Positions 16,261 through 24,131 of a DNA stretch of 64,000 bases are shown here, in pieces. The stretch comes from Paenibacillus oryzae. Its GTDB lineage: Bacteria > Bacillota > Bacilli > Paenibacillales > Paenibacillaceae. The DNA lies in NCBI RefSeq assembly GCF_001675045.1, contig NZ_LYPA01000052.1:1-64000 (forward strand), given 5' to 3'. The notes under the pieces are model-generated. The model ran no database searches. It had not been told where the DNA came from and saw only the letters and a list, made by a program, of their open reading frames with translations. The stretch's first letter is position 1; every line of letters begins with the position of its first letter. The position numbers and the translations under genes were made by a program.

Positions 16261-17082
16261 ATGCTGCTTCAAGTCAAAGAGGTGACTCACGCCTACCGCG
16301 AAAACAGAACGTTTTGGTCGTCCTCCAGGCAGGCCCCTGTGCTTTCCAATGTCTCACTAACCTTGGAGGAAGGGCAATGTCTGGGTCTTCTGGGGACAAG
16401 CGGCGCGGGGAAAAGCACATTGGGAAAAGTGATTCTCGGCATGGAAAAGCCGCAAACCGGCCAAGTTTTGTTTCAGGAACATGATTTTTATAAGGTTCAT
16501 GGGTCAGCAAAAAGAGCGCTGCGAAGGGACTTGCAGGCGGTTTTTCAAGATAGCTATTCTGCCGTTAATCCCCGTTTGACTGCGGAGCAAATTATTGGCG
16601 AGCCGCTGGAAAATTATGAACGATTATCGCAGCGGGAGCAAAAAGCTAAAGTTGGCGAGCTGCTTGAAACGGTAGGCTTGAAGGCAGAGGATATGACGAA
16701 ATATCCCAATCAGTTCAGCGGAGGCCAACTGCAGCGAATTGCGATTGCCAGGGCGATTGCGTTAAGGCCAAAGCTGATTGTTTTGGATGAATCGGTAAGC
16801 AGTCTGGATATGGTTAATCAAACGTATATTCTGGATTTGCTAAATAAGCTGAAAAAGGATTTTGGACTTTCCTATCTGTTTATTACGCATGATATTAAAG
16901 CGGCTTATACTCTGTGCGACAAGCTTGCGGTGATGGAGCGGGGAGAAATCGTTGACAGCTTTCAGGACAAGGATCATATCTTCAATTCTACTCATTCCGC
17001 TGTAAAAAAGCTGCTTTCCGCCATGCTGCCGGAGCATCCTCGTTATCGCACGCGGATGCGGAGAGATGAGTCTCAAAGCTGA
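16261..17082 (+). CDS. nikE: nickel/peptide-type ABC transporter ATP-binding protein
   Basis: A 273-residue second ATPase of the importer. Walker A GTSGAGKST, signature FSGGQLQR, Walker B LIVLDESVSSLD and H-loop LFITHDI are intact. The N-terminal part LQVKEVTHAYRENRTFWSS is typical of NikE/DppF. It begins 12 bases after nikD behind a run of Gs (AGGGGGGG) serving as RBS. Last gene of the operon; two hairpin terminators follow within 100 bases. Confidence 0.9.
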   Translation: MLLQVKEVTHAYRENRTFWSSSRQAPVLSNVSLTLEEGQCLGLLGTSGAGKSTLGKVILGMEKPQTGQVLFQEHDFYKVHGSAKRALRRDLQAVFQDSYSAVNPRLTAEQIIGEPLENYERLSQREQKAKVGELLETVGLKAEDMTKYPNQFSGGQLQRIAIARAIALRPKLIVLDESVSSLDMVNQTYILDLLNKLKKDFGLSYLFITHDIKAAYTLCDKLAVMERGEIVDSFQDKDHIFNSTHSAVKKLLSAMLPEHPRYRTRMRRDESQS

Positions 17083-17136
17083 ACAATAGAAGCAAGCAAT
17101 CAAGGGAGTGAAGCGGTCGGGAATAAAGCACATTTG

Positions 17137-17156
17137 CTTGCGAAGCAAGGTTTTTT
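17137..17156 (+). terminator. terminator after nik operon, first copy
   Basis: CTTGC-GAA-GCAAG, a 5-bp stem with a stable GAA loop, followed by GTTTTTTC. It is the first of two nearly identical hairpins 28 bases apart. Confidence 0.65.
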
Positions 17157-17164
17157 CAGAGCTA

Positions 17165-17183
17165 CTTGCGAAGCAAGATTTTT
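17165..17183 (+). terminator. terminator after nik operon, second copy
   Basis: The same CTTGC-GAA-GCAAG hairpin repeated, followed by ATTTTT. The tandem arrangement may give more complete termination. Confidence 0.6.
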
Positions 17184-17362
17184 AGAGCACTTCAAGATTT
17201 GCGTTCCCGCTTGTCGCCATCACCCCTTGCCATACAGGGAATCGGGGAACATCAACGCTCGGAAAAATCTTTTACAAGTTAGTCCTCATTCACATTTTAC
17301 CCCCATCGCTGAAGCTTTTTTGTTCATTTTGATTAGCGGACTCGGAGTTCTATTTACTCTAG

Positions 17363-17541
17363 CGGACATCGCTGACCTTTAGAAGCTGTTTATTATGTTT
17401 TGTCACTTTGTAAAGGACATTGGCGACCGTTAAACCCTCAAAATAACGGTATTTACGACTCCCTGGGGTTCTAAAGGACACGGGTGACTGTTGCTCATTG
17501 CAAATCTGGAAAATTAAGCCTCTGACGGTCATTAATGACCG
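17363..17541. repeat. four-box palindrome element, copy A
   Basis: Four small imperfect palindromes of the type CGGACATNNNTGTCCG start at 17363, 17414, 17475 and 17526, spacing 51, 61 and 51. The fourth, ACGGTCATTAATGACCGT, is perfect. The same number, spacing and total length (179 nt) recur at 37104 and 52030. The right half of each box can pair with the left half of the next, for example TGACCTTTA of box 1 with TAAAGGACA of box 2. It lies in the 487-base gap between nikE and the convergent MFS gene, a gap that otherwise holds only the two terminators. Function unknown. Confidence 0.75.
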
Positions 17542-17569
17542 TTTTGTTTAGTTGCTAGTTGCAAGCAGG

Positions 17570-18820
17570 TTAAAGGGAGAGTTTTGAATGTTCCTTTTGG
17601 ACCATTGTTCTTGAAGTCTTTACAATAAGCGCCGAAAGCACAAAGGCTAAAACCAGCATAAACAAAACTCCTCCAACGATTACGCCCCTGATCGAAAAAT
17701 ATTGCGCCATTGCCCCGAACAAAACGGTCATAATAATCGTAAGCACCGACTCGATAAATCCGTTGATGCCACCAATTCTGCCCATATTTTCTACCGGAAT
17801 CGTATTTTGATAAAACGTTGCAAAGCCCGTGTTGGCAAACGAGACGAAAAAAGCCAGTACAAAAAAACCAATTCCCGCAACGGTTATAGAATGCGAAAAA
17901 GCATAAATGATATAGCCGATAACATTTCCGATCGAACCTATGCTGATCAGCGCCGCTAGTGAAACTCGCTTTACGATGGAGGCGTTGCATAAAGCGCCTA
18001 TTAAAATGCCTGCGCCTGCAATACTGACGAGAAAGCCGTATTCCCCTTCGTTCAAACCTAATACCATTGTAGAAAACGCCGCTTCCAGCGAATCAACGGC
18101 TGACGCCATAACGACCATTAATCCGGCAAAAGTCAAGCAAACGGCCATAACCAGGAGATGCTTCCGGTAATATCGCGACACCAGTTGAAAATCGCTTTTG
18201 ATCGCATGGATGGAAAATTTCGCAGCTTCACTTTCCTTTTGGAGCTTCCCGTCCTCAAGATTTGGCATCAAAAAGGTGATCATTCCTGAAAAAAACAGAG
18301 CAGCGCCATTGATATAAATAGCAGCTAGCGGAGTGCCGAACATAAACAATAAACCCGCGATAGCAGGGCCAAGCAAAAAAGCGCCTGAACCAAGCAAGGA
18401 GTTAAGCGAATTGAAGCGTGGCCTTAACGTTTTCGGTATTAGCTTGGTTATATAAACAAACGAGCCTAACCCAAACAGCCGGCTAGCCATTTGAATAATC
18501 AGCACCGCGCCAAAAATCATCCATACCGACTGCATCAGCGGCAAAACACATATGACGCCGGCTCTGACAAAATCAAGCACAATCATCAAGCTTCTTTTAT
18601 TGACCCGGTCAACAAGACTGCCTGCCCAAATGTTGGTGATCAGCCCGGCCAGCGGGCTCATAATGTACAGAATGGAGAGAGCTAGCGGAGAATTTGTCAT
18701 ATCCAAAATAATTAGATTCAGCGCTATAAAATAAACCCACGAGCCCAGGTTCGATACTCCGATACCCAAAAGAAGGATAGCGGGGTATTTCCATCGTTCC
18801 TTCCAAGCATCCATTTTCAT
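17570..18820 (-). CDS. MFS transporter behind a T-box-like leader
   Basis: A 416-residue major facilitator protein with about 12 hydrophobic segments, of the MFS_3 type (YfiS, macrolide or siderophore efflux proteins). The loop 2-3 motif is GSLVDRVNKR, and the pseudo-repeat in the second half begins near residue 215. GGAGGG lies 7 bases before the ATG. The substrate is unknown. Sequence alone does not separate drug export from metabolite export, but the T-box-like leader upstream suggests a link to an amino acid. It is not part of the nik operon (convergent). Confidence 0.85.
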   Translation of the reverse strand: MKMDAWKERWKYPAILLLGIGVSNLGSWVYFIALNLIILDMTNSPLALSILYIMSPLAGLITNIWAGSLVDRVNKRSLMIVLDFVRAGVICVLPLMQSVWMIFGAVLIIQMASRLFGLGSFVYITKLIPKTLRPRFNSLNSLLGSGAFLLGPAIAGLLFMFGTPLAAIYINGAALFFSGMITFLMPNLEDGKLQKESEAAKFSIHAIKSDFQLVSRYYRKHLLVMAVCLTFAGLMVVMASAVDSLEAAFSTMVLGLNEGEYGFLVSIAGAGILIGALCNASIVKRVSLAALISIGSIGNVIGYIIYAFSHSITVAGIGFFVLAFFVSFANTGFATFYQNTIPVENMGRIGGINGFIESVLTIIMTVLFGAMAQYFSIRGVIVGGVLFMLVLAFVLSALIVKTSRTMVQKEHSKLSL

Positions 18821-18857
18821 AGGTTAGCCCTCCGTCCTTTTTTACTAAACACCTAAA

Positions 18858-19121
18858 ATAAAAAAATCACCCCCGGGATTTAAGTCCCGGGGGCGATTAT
18901 CGCGGTGCCTCCCCGTATTTATCAATATGTCGCCATATTGACCTTCGCGAGTAATGATATATTCCTTACTCATGCCCGATAACAGGGGCGTCTGTCACAT
19001 CATTTTCTAATGAATCCGATGTGCGGCTCGGAGTCTTGGTTCAACGGGCCGTCCACGCTCCTTTTCAGCTGCCGGAGCTCTCTGCGGAGAACTAACCTGT
19101 TTACTCTTCTCGTCAAAGCGT
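18858..19121 (-). promoter_or_regulatory. T-box-like riboswitch leader upstream of MFS transporter
   Basis: Read on the minus strand the leader shows GACGAGAAGAGTA, then CAGAGAGCTCC with a short hairpin (Stem I apex), then GAACCAAGACTCCGAG as a likely specifier-loop side, and the T-box core GGGGAGGCACCGCG about 145 bases later. A terminator stem follows (CGCCCCCGGGA and TCCCGGGGGTG, then seven Ts at 18859-18866). The core differs from AGGGTGGNACCGCG: the bulge that pairs with the tRNA end is AGGC rather than TGGN. Candidate specifier codons are CAA, CCA or AAG. The C in the bulge would fit a G discriminator base, as in tRNA-Gln, favouring CAA. A promoter TTTACA-17-TAATCT lies at 19157-19129. 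Confidence 0.75.
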
Positions 19122-19204
19122 TTGAAACAGATTAGCATATTGTGCCTAACGTGTAAATATTTATTTTACGGTTACTCCCAAAGGGGTGCGAAAAAACGGA
19201 CAGC

Positions 19205-21352
19205 TTACTGCGCCTGCTTCTCGTCCAGCCAAAGGATAGAGGTTACGCCGCGCGGGTAATATTTGCTGCCAACCGCCGTGCCGGACAGGATCTGGTCGCT
19301 CCAGCTCCAGAAGGCATTTTGTGGAGCAAGCAGCCAGGAAACATGCGCTTCGTCGGCCTTGCGGCCTTTTTCGTCCCATGCCAGATCCAGAATATGGCGT
19401 GCCACGAATTGGCAAAGATAAATTTTGCTGAGCCACGAATTGTTGCTGGTGGAGGAAAGCTTCCAAGCGCCGTTCGGGAACAAGCAGATGCCTTCTGTCA
19501 GCACCGTGCCCAAATGCTTGGACAAAGCCTGGATGTAGTCGCCATAACGGCCGTTACGCTCCAATGCCTCCGGACAGCCAAATGCATAAGGGAACACAAG
19601 ACCTTCGATGGAAGGGATGATGCGGGAATCGTTGTTTTCGCCAACAACGCCCGGAATGTAGCCGCCTTCCGTCATGTAAGAGGCGATGGAGGCTGCGCAC
19701 AGCTCGCTTTGGCGGCCTGCCGCAGCGGCAAGCTCTGCACGTCCGTTGTCGCCCAGAATTTTCTCCAGCGCGATGTAGGCAGCCCAGCATTTGCTGGCGA
19801 GATAGCTGTTGTTGCGCGCTTGCCCAAGCGACTGGTCAAGACTGTCGTAGGTGGTGATTTCCGCGCCGCCCTTGCAGCGGGAGCTGTCAAGGCCCATAAT
19901 GCCGTTTCGCTTCGCCGGGTCAGGATTATCGCGGTTCATCATGCTGACCAGACATTCCTCCAGCAGAGGCAGTCTTTTGGCCAGCCAATCGTTGTCGCCC
20001 GTATGATTTACATAAACAGCGGCGCAAAGCACCCAGTTGACAAGCTGCTCATGTGTCATATAGGAGAAGCAGCCGTCAAGGCCTGCTTGCTCGTAGCAGG
20101 AATAGCCGGGACGGGAGAAGTCGTTGCCGACGCCCATATCATGCGTAAAGCTTATGCCGCCGGGATGGAGCGTTTCGTCGCCAGGAAAACGAACCTCGTC
20201 GCGGTAGCTGTAGCGCTCGGCGTATAGCTCCAGCTCGTTTTTGACCGTCCAGGGATTGGTGCGGATTTCGTAAAAGAGCTGATCCACGGTCAGATCAAAG
20301 GTATTGATCATCCGGTATTCGCCTTCATTAACGTTCCAGAGCGGCTGGCCTTTCCAGTCCAGGAACTGGGTACAGCCATAATAGCTGCGAATCGCGTGAG
20401 CCATCATAAAGCGCTGATCATGTGACAAATCTGCTTTGTCCAGCATTTCGTCAGCCTTTTGGCTAGTTGCTTTTATCTCGTCAAAATGGTTCAAGGCGTA
20501 AGCCCCAACCTCTTCAATGCTGCCAAAATAACGCGTATACCAGTAAGAAGCGTCGATGCCTGTTGTAACAATGCCGTCGCGGAAGAAGCAAAGCGCAAAA
20601 CGATAGGTGCGTTTTTCACCCGCAGGCGTTTCCATCAAGAGCGCGCCAACCTTGCCAAGCCCAAACTGATAGTTCTCCTCATGCTCGTTTTCGATCAGCT
20701 TGTCGATGGAAAAATGCTGTGCTGCGATGATGCCTGCATCCTGTGTCACAATGGCCGAAAAACGGCCTTGGCCTACGCCAACCATCTTATCGTCAACGGA
20801 GTTAATACGTCTCATCACGCTGTAGGGATCGGAGCCGCCGTAGCCGAACCAGGCTTTGCGGGCTTTTTTTCCTGCTGTATTGTCAACGGTCAGCTCGGCC
20901 AGAATAGCTGGCACAACCGCTAATTTGAGCGCTTTCTCATCCCCGGAAGCGGGGTCCGGAACCGGGCAAACCTGCGAATACAGGGTGAAGGTCAAATCGC
21001 CTGCTTTCCACGTGTCACTGCCTGGCCCGAAATAACGGGAAATTTCGGATTCCCGGTGCGAACGAAGCTGGCCTGTGGAGTGGGCGGAGCCGTCGTCATG
21101 CTCCTGCTCCGACTCGTAACGCTTGCTTTCATCCTCGGATTCCTCAAAAAACGGGAATGCTGCATAACGGCCGTTTTCCTCTTCTAGCGCTATATAAATA
21201 TTTTCCTTGGGCGGCTGCGCCCGTTCGATGTCGAATCCTCCGCTTGCGCCGGGGAACCCGACTGTAAAGCTGGAAAAAGCTCCGATAGGGGAATGATGGG
21301 CATTAAAAAACGGCGTTTTGTGATGTTTTCTTGCGTTTTGCCATTTGTCCAT
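19205..21352 (-). CDS. beta-xylosidase, glycoside hydrolase family 52
   Basis: A 715-residue enzyme matching GH52 of Geobacillus from end to end: FFNAHHSPIGAFSSFTVGF near the start, MAHAIRSYYG, FPGDETLHPGGISFTHDMGV, THEQLVNWVLCAAVYVN and SKYYPRGVTSILWL at the end. GH52 enzymes are retaining beta-xylosidases that cut xylo-oligosaccharides. The nucleophile should be Glu343 (VNEGEYRM) and the acid/base Asp503 (TTYDSLD), matching Glu335 and Asp495 of the Geobacillus enzyme. There is no signal peptide, so it acts in the cytoplasm. AAAGGAG lies 7 bases before ATG 21352. It is divergent from an AraC regulator, its probable activator. Confidence 0.95.
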   Translation of the reverse strand: MDKWQNARKHHKTPFFNAHHSPIGAFSSFTVGFPGASGGFDIERAQPPKENIYIALEEENGRYAAFPFFEESEDESKRYESEQEHDDGSAHSTGQLRSHRESEISRYFGPGSDTWKAGDLTFTLYSQVCPVPDPASGDEKALKLAVVPAILAELTVDNTAGKKARKAWFGYGGSDPYSVMRRINSVDDKMVGVGQGRFSAIVTQDAGIIAAQHFSIDKLIENEHEENYQFGLGKVGALLMETPAGEKRTYRFALCFFRDGIVTTGIDASYWYTRYFGSIEEVGAYALNHFDEIKATSQKADEMLDKADLSHDQRFMMAHAIRSYYGCTQFLDWKGQPLWNVNEGEYRMINTFDLTVDQLFYEIRTNPWTVKNELELYAERYSYRDEVRFPGDETLHPGGISFTHDMGVGNDFSRPGYSCYEQAGLDGCFSYMTHEQLVNWVLCAAVYVNHTGDNDWLAKRLPLLEECLVSMMNRDNPDPAKRNGIMGLDSSRCKGGAEITTYDSLDQSLGQARNNSYLASKCWAAYIALEKILGDNGRAELAAAAGRQSELCAASIASYMTEGGYIPGVVGENNDSRIIPSIEGLVFPYAFGCPEALERNGRYGDYIQALSKHLGTVLTEGICLFPNGAWKLSSTSNNSWLSKIYLCQFVARHILDLAWDEKGRKADEAHVSWLLAPQNAFWSWSDQILSGTAVGSKYYPRGVTSILWLDEKQAQ

Positions 21353-21505
21353 GGTTAGTCTCCTTTGCAATCTTTGCTACCATCTTACAAAGGAGTTCAG
21401 GAGACAGGGATGGGCAAAGCGATCCACTTTTTGGACAAAGCGTACCCATAGAGGCCGCAACCTATTATAATGAAGATAGCAATCCGAATAGAGGTGGAAA
21501 CTTTT

Positions 21506-22477
21506 ATGCCGAAAACAAAGCCGGATGCCAAATCTCCGGTATTATCGGAATATAGACAGCCGGATCTTCGCTTGTCGCTCCAGCTTTTTGCCCCGCATGC
21601 GCGCAAGGTGCTGCCGGGGTGGTCATATGAGCGCCATCAGCATCCCTTGTTCGAGCTGAATATGGTGATGGAGGGACAGCAGCTGTGCGAAACCGACAAG
21701 GATTCGTTTGTTATGGGGCCGGGCGAGCTGATTCTGCTGAAGCCCGATGAATATCATGCATGCAGCGCTGTTGGTTCATCCGCCATGCGTTATTGCTGTA
21801 TTCACTTCGAGGTGGACGAGCCTTCGCTGCGGCAGGCGTTATGCAGTATCGCTTCCACGCGCCACAAGGCAGGCAGTCCGCTTGCCGACGCCTTGTCGCC
21901 AGTGATGTGCAAAGCAGCCGGAAAAATAGCAGCTCATGTGGAGCCTGCTTCACAACATGGCAAGCCGGGGGAAGCCGCACATGCCGCCGTCGGGAATGAG
22001 CTTGCCGCCGCGCGGAATGAAGGGGCGTCCAGATGGAGCGTGCTTGCGCTTGCTTTTGAGCTGATGACGTCGCTTGGAGCTATTATGGAGAATCCTCCGC
22101 CCGGCCTGCTTTCCGATTCCGCCGGAGGAAACGGCCTGGCCTCCCGGATTGCGGACCAGCTTGCCAAGCTGGTGGAGGAGCGCCAAAGCGCGGATCAAGC
22201 CGATGCGGCGCATGGAGGCATCGCGGATATTTCCAGAGAGCTTGGCTACAGCGTGGCGTATTGCAACCGTGTATTTAAAGGGGTGTTCGGCATGTCGCCC
22301 CGACAGTATTTATCCACTCTCCTGCTGAGGGAAGCCAAGCTGATGCTGCTCAATCGGCAATTGACCATTGACGTTATATCGGAGCGGCTTGGTTACCGGG
22401 ACGTTTCCCAATTCAGCAAGCAATTCAAGCGCTGGACGAACGTTTCACCCAGCCAGTTCAGACAAATGCTTGGTTAG
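21506..22477 (+). CDS. AraC-family regulator, probably of xylo-oligosaccharide use
   Basis: A 323-residue regulator. The N-terminal cupin-like sugar-sensing region includes YERHQHPLFELNMVMEGQ and PGELILLKPDEYHAC. A long Ala-rich, probably flexible middle (about 130-200) precedes the C-terminal double helix-turn-helix (ISRELGYSVAYCNRVFKGVF, and ISERLGYRDVSQFSKQFKRW). ATG 21506 is chosen because GAGGTGG lies 8 bases before it. The only nearby gene is the divergent GH52 xylosidase across a 153-base gap, so it probably controls that gene; this is inferred from position. Confidence 0.85.
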   Translation: MPKTKPDAKSPVLSEYRQPDLRLSLQLFAPHARKVLPGWSYERHQHPLFELNMVMEGQQLCETDKDSFVMGPGELILLKPDEYHACSAVGSSAMRYCCIHFEVDEPSLRQALCSIASTRHKAGSPLADALSPVMCKAAGKIAAHVEPASQHGKPGEAAHAAVGNELAAARNEGASRWSVLALAFELMTSLGAIMENPPPGLLSDSAGGNGLASRIADQLAKLVEERQSADQADAAHGGIADISRELGYSVAYCNRVFKGVFGMSPRQYLSTLLLREAKLMLLNRQLTIDVISERLGYRDVSQFSKQFKRWTNVSPSQFRQMLG

Positions 22478-22514
22478 CTTGTTCCAGGCTCCAGGCGCGA
22501 CCGCGAAGATACGC

Positions 22515-22569
22515 CAAAAAAAGAAGGACGTCGCCTGCATTCCACGGAATGGTCGATGTCCTTTTCTTT
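22515..22569. terminator. bidirectional terminator between AraC and HTH repressor genes
   Basis: AAAGAAGGAC and GTCCTTTTCTTT pair around an inner stem (CATTCC / GGAATG). Runs of A on one side and T on the other let it serve both converging genes. Confidence 0.75.
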
Positions 22570-22615
22570 AACTGGAAGATTGAGGTAAAGCAGCGCATGG
22601 CGATCCGTAACGGTT

Positions 22616-23020
22616 TTAGGATTCGTCAGCCTGAGGCTTATCACTATCGCGTTGCCTGGAATCGTCATTCTGCTGTCTGCGGTAGGTGCTGAACGCCAAA
22701 TATTCCGTTATGAAAGTCCGCTCGCGATCCGGCAGCTCCTCCAGACGGCAATTCAATTGCCCTTTTTTGTCAAAAAAATAATCGGCTTCCTGCTCGCGGA
22801 CATTGCCGAAGTCCCTGCGTTCCTTGCCAGTCATCAGCCAGTCGAGGCTTACATTAAAATAACCTGCAATTTCGATGAGCTTTCTGGCGGAAGGCGCTGA
22901 AATATTGCGTTTCCAGTCGCCGAAATTTCCTGTAGAAATTTTCAGCTCCTCGCAAAACGCTTTTTTGGTCATTTTTTTCTGTTTAATGAGTGCCTCGATT
23001 CGTTCATAAATCGTCTGCAT
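22616..23020 (-). CDS. XRE-family HTH repressor
   Basis: A 134-residue protein with an N-terminal Cro/CI-type helix-turn-helix: IEALIKQKKMTKKAFCEEL, then STGNFGDWKRNISAPSARKL and IAGYFNVSLDWLMTGKE. The C-terminal half is charged and has no known domain. ATG 23020 is preferred because GGAGGG lies 10 bases before it. It is divergent from a small HTH gene and sda. Two similar operator-like repeats lie in the gap between them, so it probably represses that operon and itself, like a phage-type switch. No phage structural genes are near. Confidence 0.82.
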   Translation of the reverse strand: MQTIYERIEALIKQKKMTKKAFCEELKISTGNFGDWKRNISAPSARKLIEIAGYFNVSLDWLMTGKERRDFGNVREQEADYFFDKKGQLNCRLEELPDRERTFITEYLAFSTYRRQQNDDSRQRDSDKPQADES

Positions 23021-23052
23021 CCTCAAAGCTCCCTCCAAAAGTGTTTAAAATA

Positions 23053-23102
23053 TACTAATTTAAGTATTTTATGGTTGTAAAATTACTTATTTAAGTTATA
23101 AT
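23053..23102. promoter_or_regulatory. operator repeats and promoter between repressor and HTH-sda operon
   Basis: TACTAATTTAAGTA (23053-23066) and TACTTATTTAAGTT (23084-23097) are two similar near-palindromes. The second lies in the spacer of a promoter reading right, TTGTAA (23075-23080) and TATAAT (23097-23102). The repressor encoded to the left probably binds them. Confidence 0.6.
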
Positions 23103-23173
23103 AAGTACATGGCAACACAGTTGCCTAACAAATTATAACACATTTTGGAGGCAGTGATTAAGGAGGAGGCGCA

Positions 23174-23410
23174 ATGAACCGCAAAAAGGGGATAACCTCC
23201 TTGGGCTGGGCGATCAAAAAAAGGCTGACGGAGCTGGAGATGGATCAGAAGGAATTTTGCCGTCTGTACGGTATTCCGGAATATCGGTTATCCAATTTGA
23301 TTAACGGAACGCGGAAAGCCGTGAAATATCGCAAAGCTGTTGTAGCTATTTTGGAGATTCAGGACACGGAGGAAAGCGCGAACGGGGCAAAGGGCGGAAG
23401 CCGGGAATGA
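23174..23410 (+). CDS. small XRE-like HTH protein
   Basis: A 78-residue protein. It contains a helix-turn-helix of the Cro type: WAIKKRLTELEMDQKEFCRL, then IPEYRLSNLINGTRKAVKYR, with a short acidic tail. A very strong RBS (AAGGAGGAGG) lies before the ATG. Its stop overlaps the sda start (ATGA), so the two proteins are translationally coupled. It may be an anti-repressor or Cro-like partner of the divergent repressor; that role is inferred from arrangement only. Confidence 0.8.
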   Translation: MNRKKGITSLGWAIKKRLTELEMDQKEFCRLYGIPEYRLSNLINGTRKAVKYRKAVVAILEIQDTEESANGAKGGSRE

Positions 23411-23589
23411 AAAGACTTTCCGACGAAGAGTTGACAGGCGCCTATAAAAAGGCAATCGAGCTGGAGCTGGAGAGTCATTTTGTAGCTATGCTGCGGGCAG
23501 AGCTTGAGCTTAGAGGTCTTGCGCCGCCAGTCAGACAAGCTGCCGCATCCCATGTAGCGTGCAGCGCAACGGGGAACGAAGATACATAA
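23407..23589 (+). CDS. sda: Sda-like sporulation kinase inhibitor
   Basis: A 60-residue protein whose first 37 residues match Sda: MKRLSDEELTGAYKKAIELE, then LESHFVAMLRAELELRGL, the two-helix hairpin that binds sporulation histidine kinases (KinA in B. subtilis) and blocks the phosphorelay when replication is disturbed. The C-terminal 23 residues are a divergent extension; B. subtilis Sda is 46-52 residues. It is coupled by a 4-base overlap to a small HTH gene and controlled, apparently, by a repressor switch rather than only by DnaA boxes as in Bacillus. I saw no clear DnaA box cluster upstream. Confidence 0.82.
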   Translation: MKRLSDEELTGAYKKAIELELESHFVAMLRAELELRGLAPPVRQAAASHVACSATGNEDT

Positions 23590-23627
23590 GAATAGGTACC
23601 CAAATTCATAAGCCAGCCAGACATTTG

Positions 23628-23795
23628 CTTAGGGCGTATCTGAAAACCCGCTTGAGGTCATCTTGCACCGCCTTTTCGCCCCCTGCTGCGTCAGTTTTGT
23701 TTGACTTACCCCCGGTAAGCCTGCACAAAACTTCCTTGCTTGGGACAAAAAATCGGCACAATCTGTTCCACTCGGAGTATTCAGACACGCCCTAG
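23628..23795. mobile_element. MITE-like element with terminal inverted repeats
   Basis: A 168-base non-coding element. The left end CTTAGGGCGTATCTGAAAAC and the right end GTATTCAGACACGCCCTAG are inverted repeats (about 17 of 20 matching). No transposase is inside. A short reverse frame inside it (MSEYSEWNRLCRFFV...) resembles the spurious small proteins often annotated in such repeats. It was probably moved by an IS element encoded elsewhere. Confidence 0.65.
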
Positions 23796-23848
23796 TTTGT
23801 CGGGGGCGCAGCCTTTCCGCCAGGAAAGAAAGCCCCCGTCCTGGCAGA
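23796..23848. other. GC-rich inverted repeat next to MITE-like element
   Basis: GGGGGC (near 23802) and GCCCCC (near 23832) pair, extended outward by imperfect pairing of TTTGTC with GGCAGA. It lies just past the stop of the small membrane gene on the minus strand and could act as its terminator, but no T run is present. Confidence 0.35.
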
Positions 23849-23986
23849 CTAGGTATGTTCGCCTTTAATTTGCTTCATGGTTTGGTCTTGAATCTGATCG
23901 TCATCATGCAGCAAGCTTTTTCCTGCTACAGGTACAAATACAAAGCTGATAATGAGCAGTATGGTCATAATGATGATATACGTCAC
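23849..23986 (-). CDS. small single-span membrane protein
   Basis: A 45-residue frame with GTG start and a near-perfect RBS, AAAGGAGGT, 7 bases upstream. Residues 3-20 form one strongly hydrophobic segment (YIIIMTILLIISFVFVPV). The C-terminal half is charged and polar (HDDDQIQDQTMKQIKGEHT) and probably lies in the cytoplasm or outside. I do not recognise the family. The RBS and helix make it a credible small gene. It sits alone between the MITE-like element and the SDR gene. Confidence 0.65.
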   Translation of the reverse strand: MTYIIIMTILLIISFVFVPVAGKSLLHDDDQIQDQTMKQIKGEHT

Positions 23987-24131
23987 AAAAGAGACCTCCT
24001 TTCAAAATGCTTCTTTCATTAGTTTAACTTTTATTAACTTATTGGGAACGTTTTAATTGGTACAAATTTGTGCCAATCGTGATTTTGAGCATTGACTTAA
24101 AGACGGCAGAACTCCAAAAGGGGGCGGGCGA

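Noticed and set aside
23606..23788. 60-codon reverse frame inside the MITE-like element
   Set aside because: The frame is a by-product of the repeat, without an RBS.
22616..24000. Prophage remnant around the repressor switch
   Set aside because: No integrase, attachment repeats, replication or structural genes are nearby; the repressor, small HTH and sda form a compact module by themselves.
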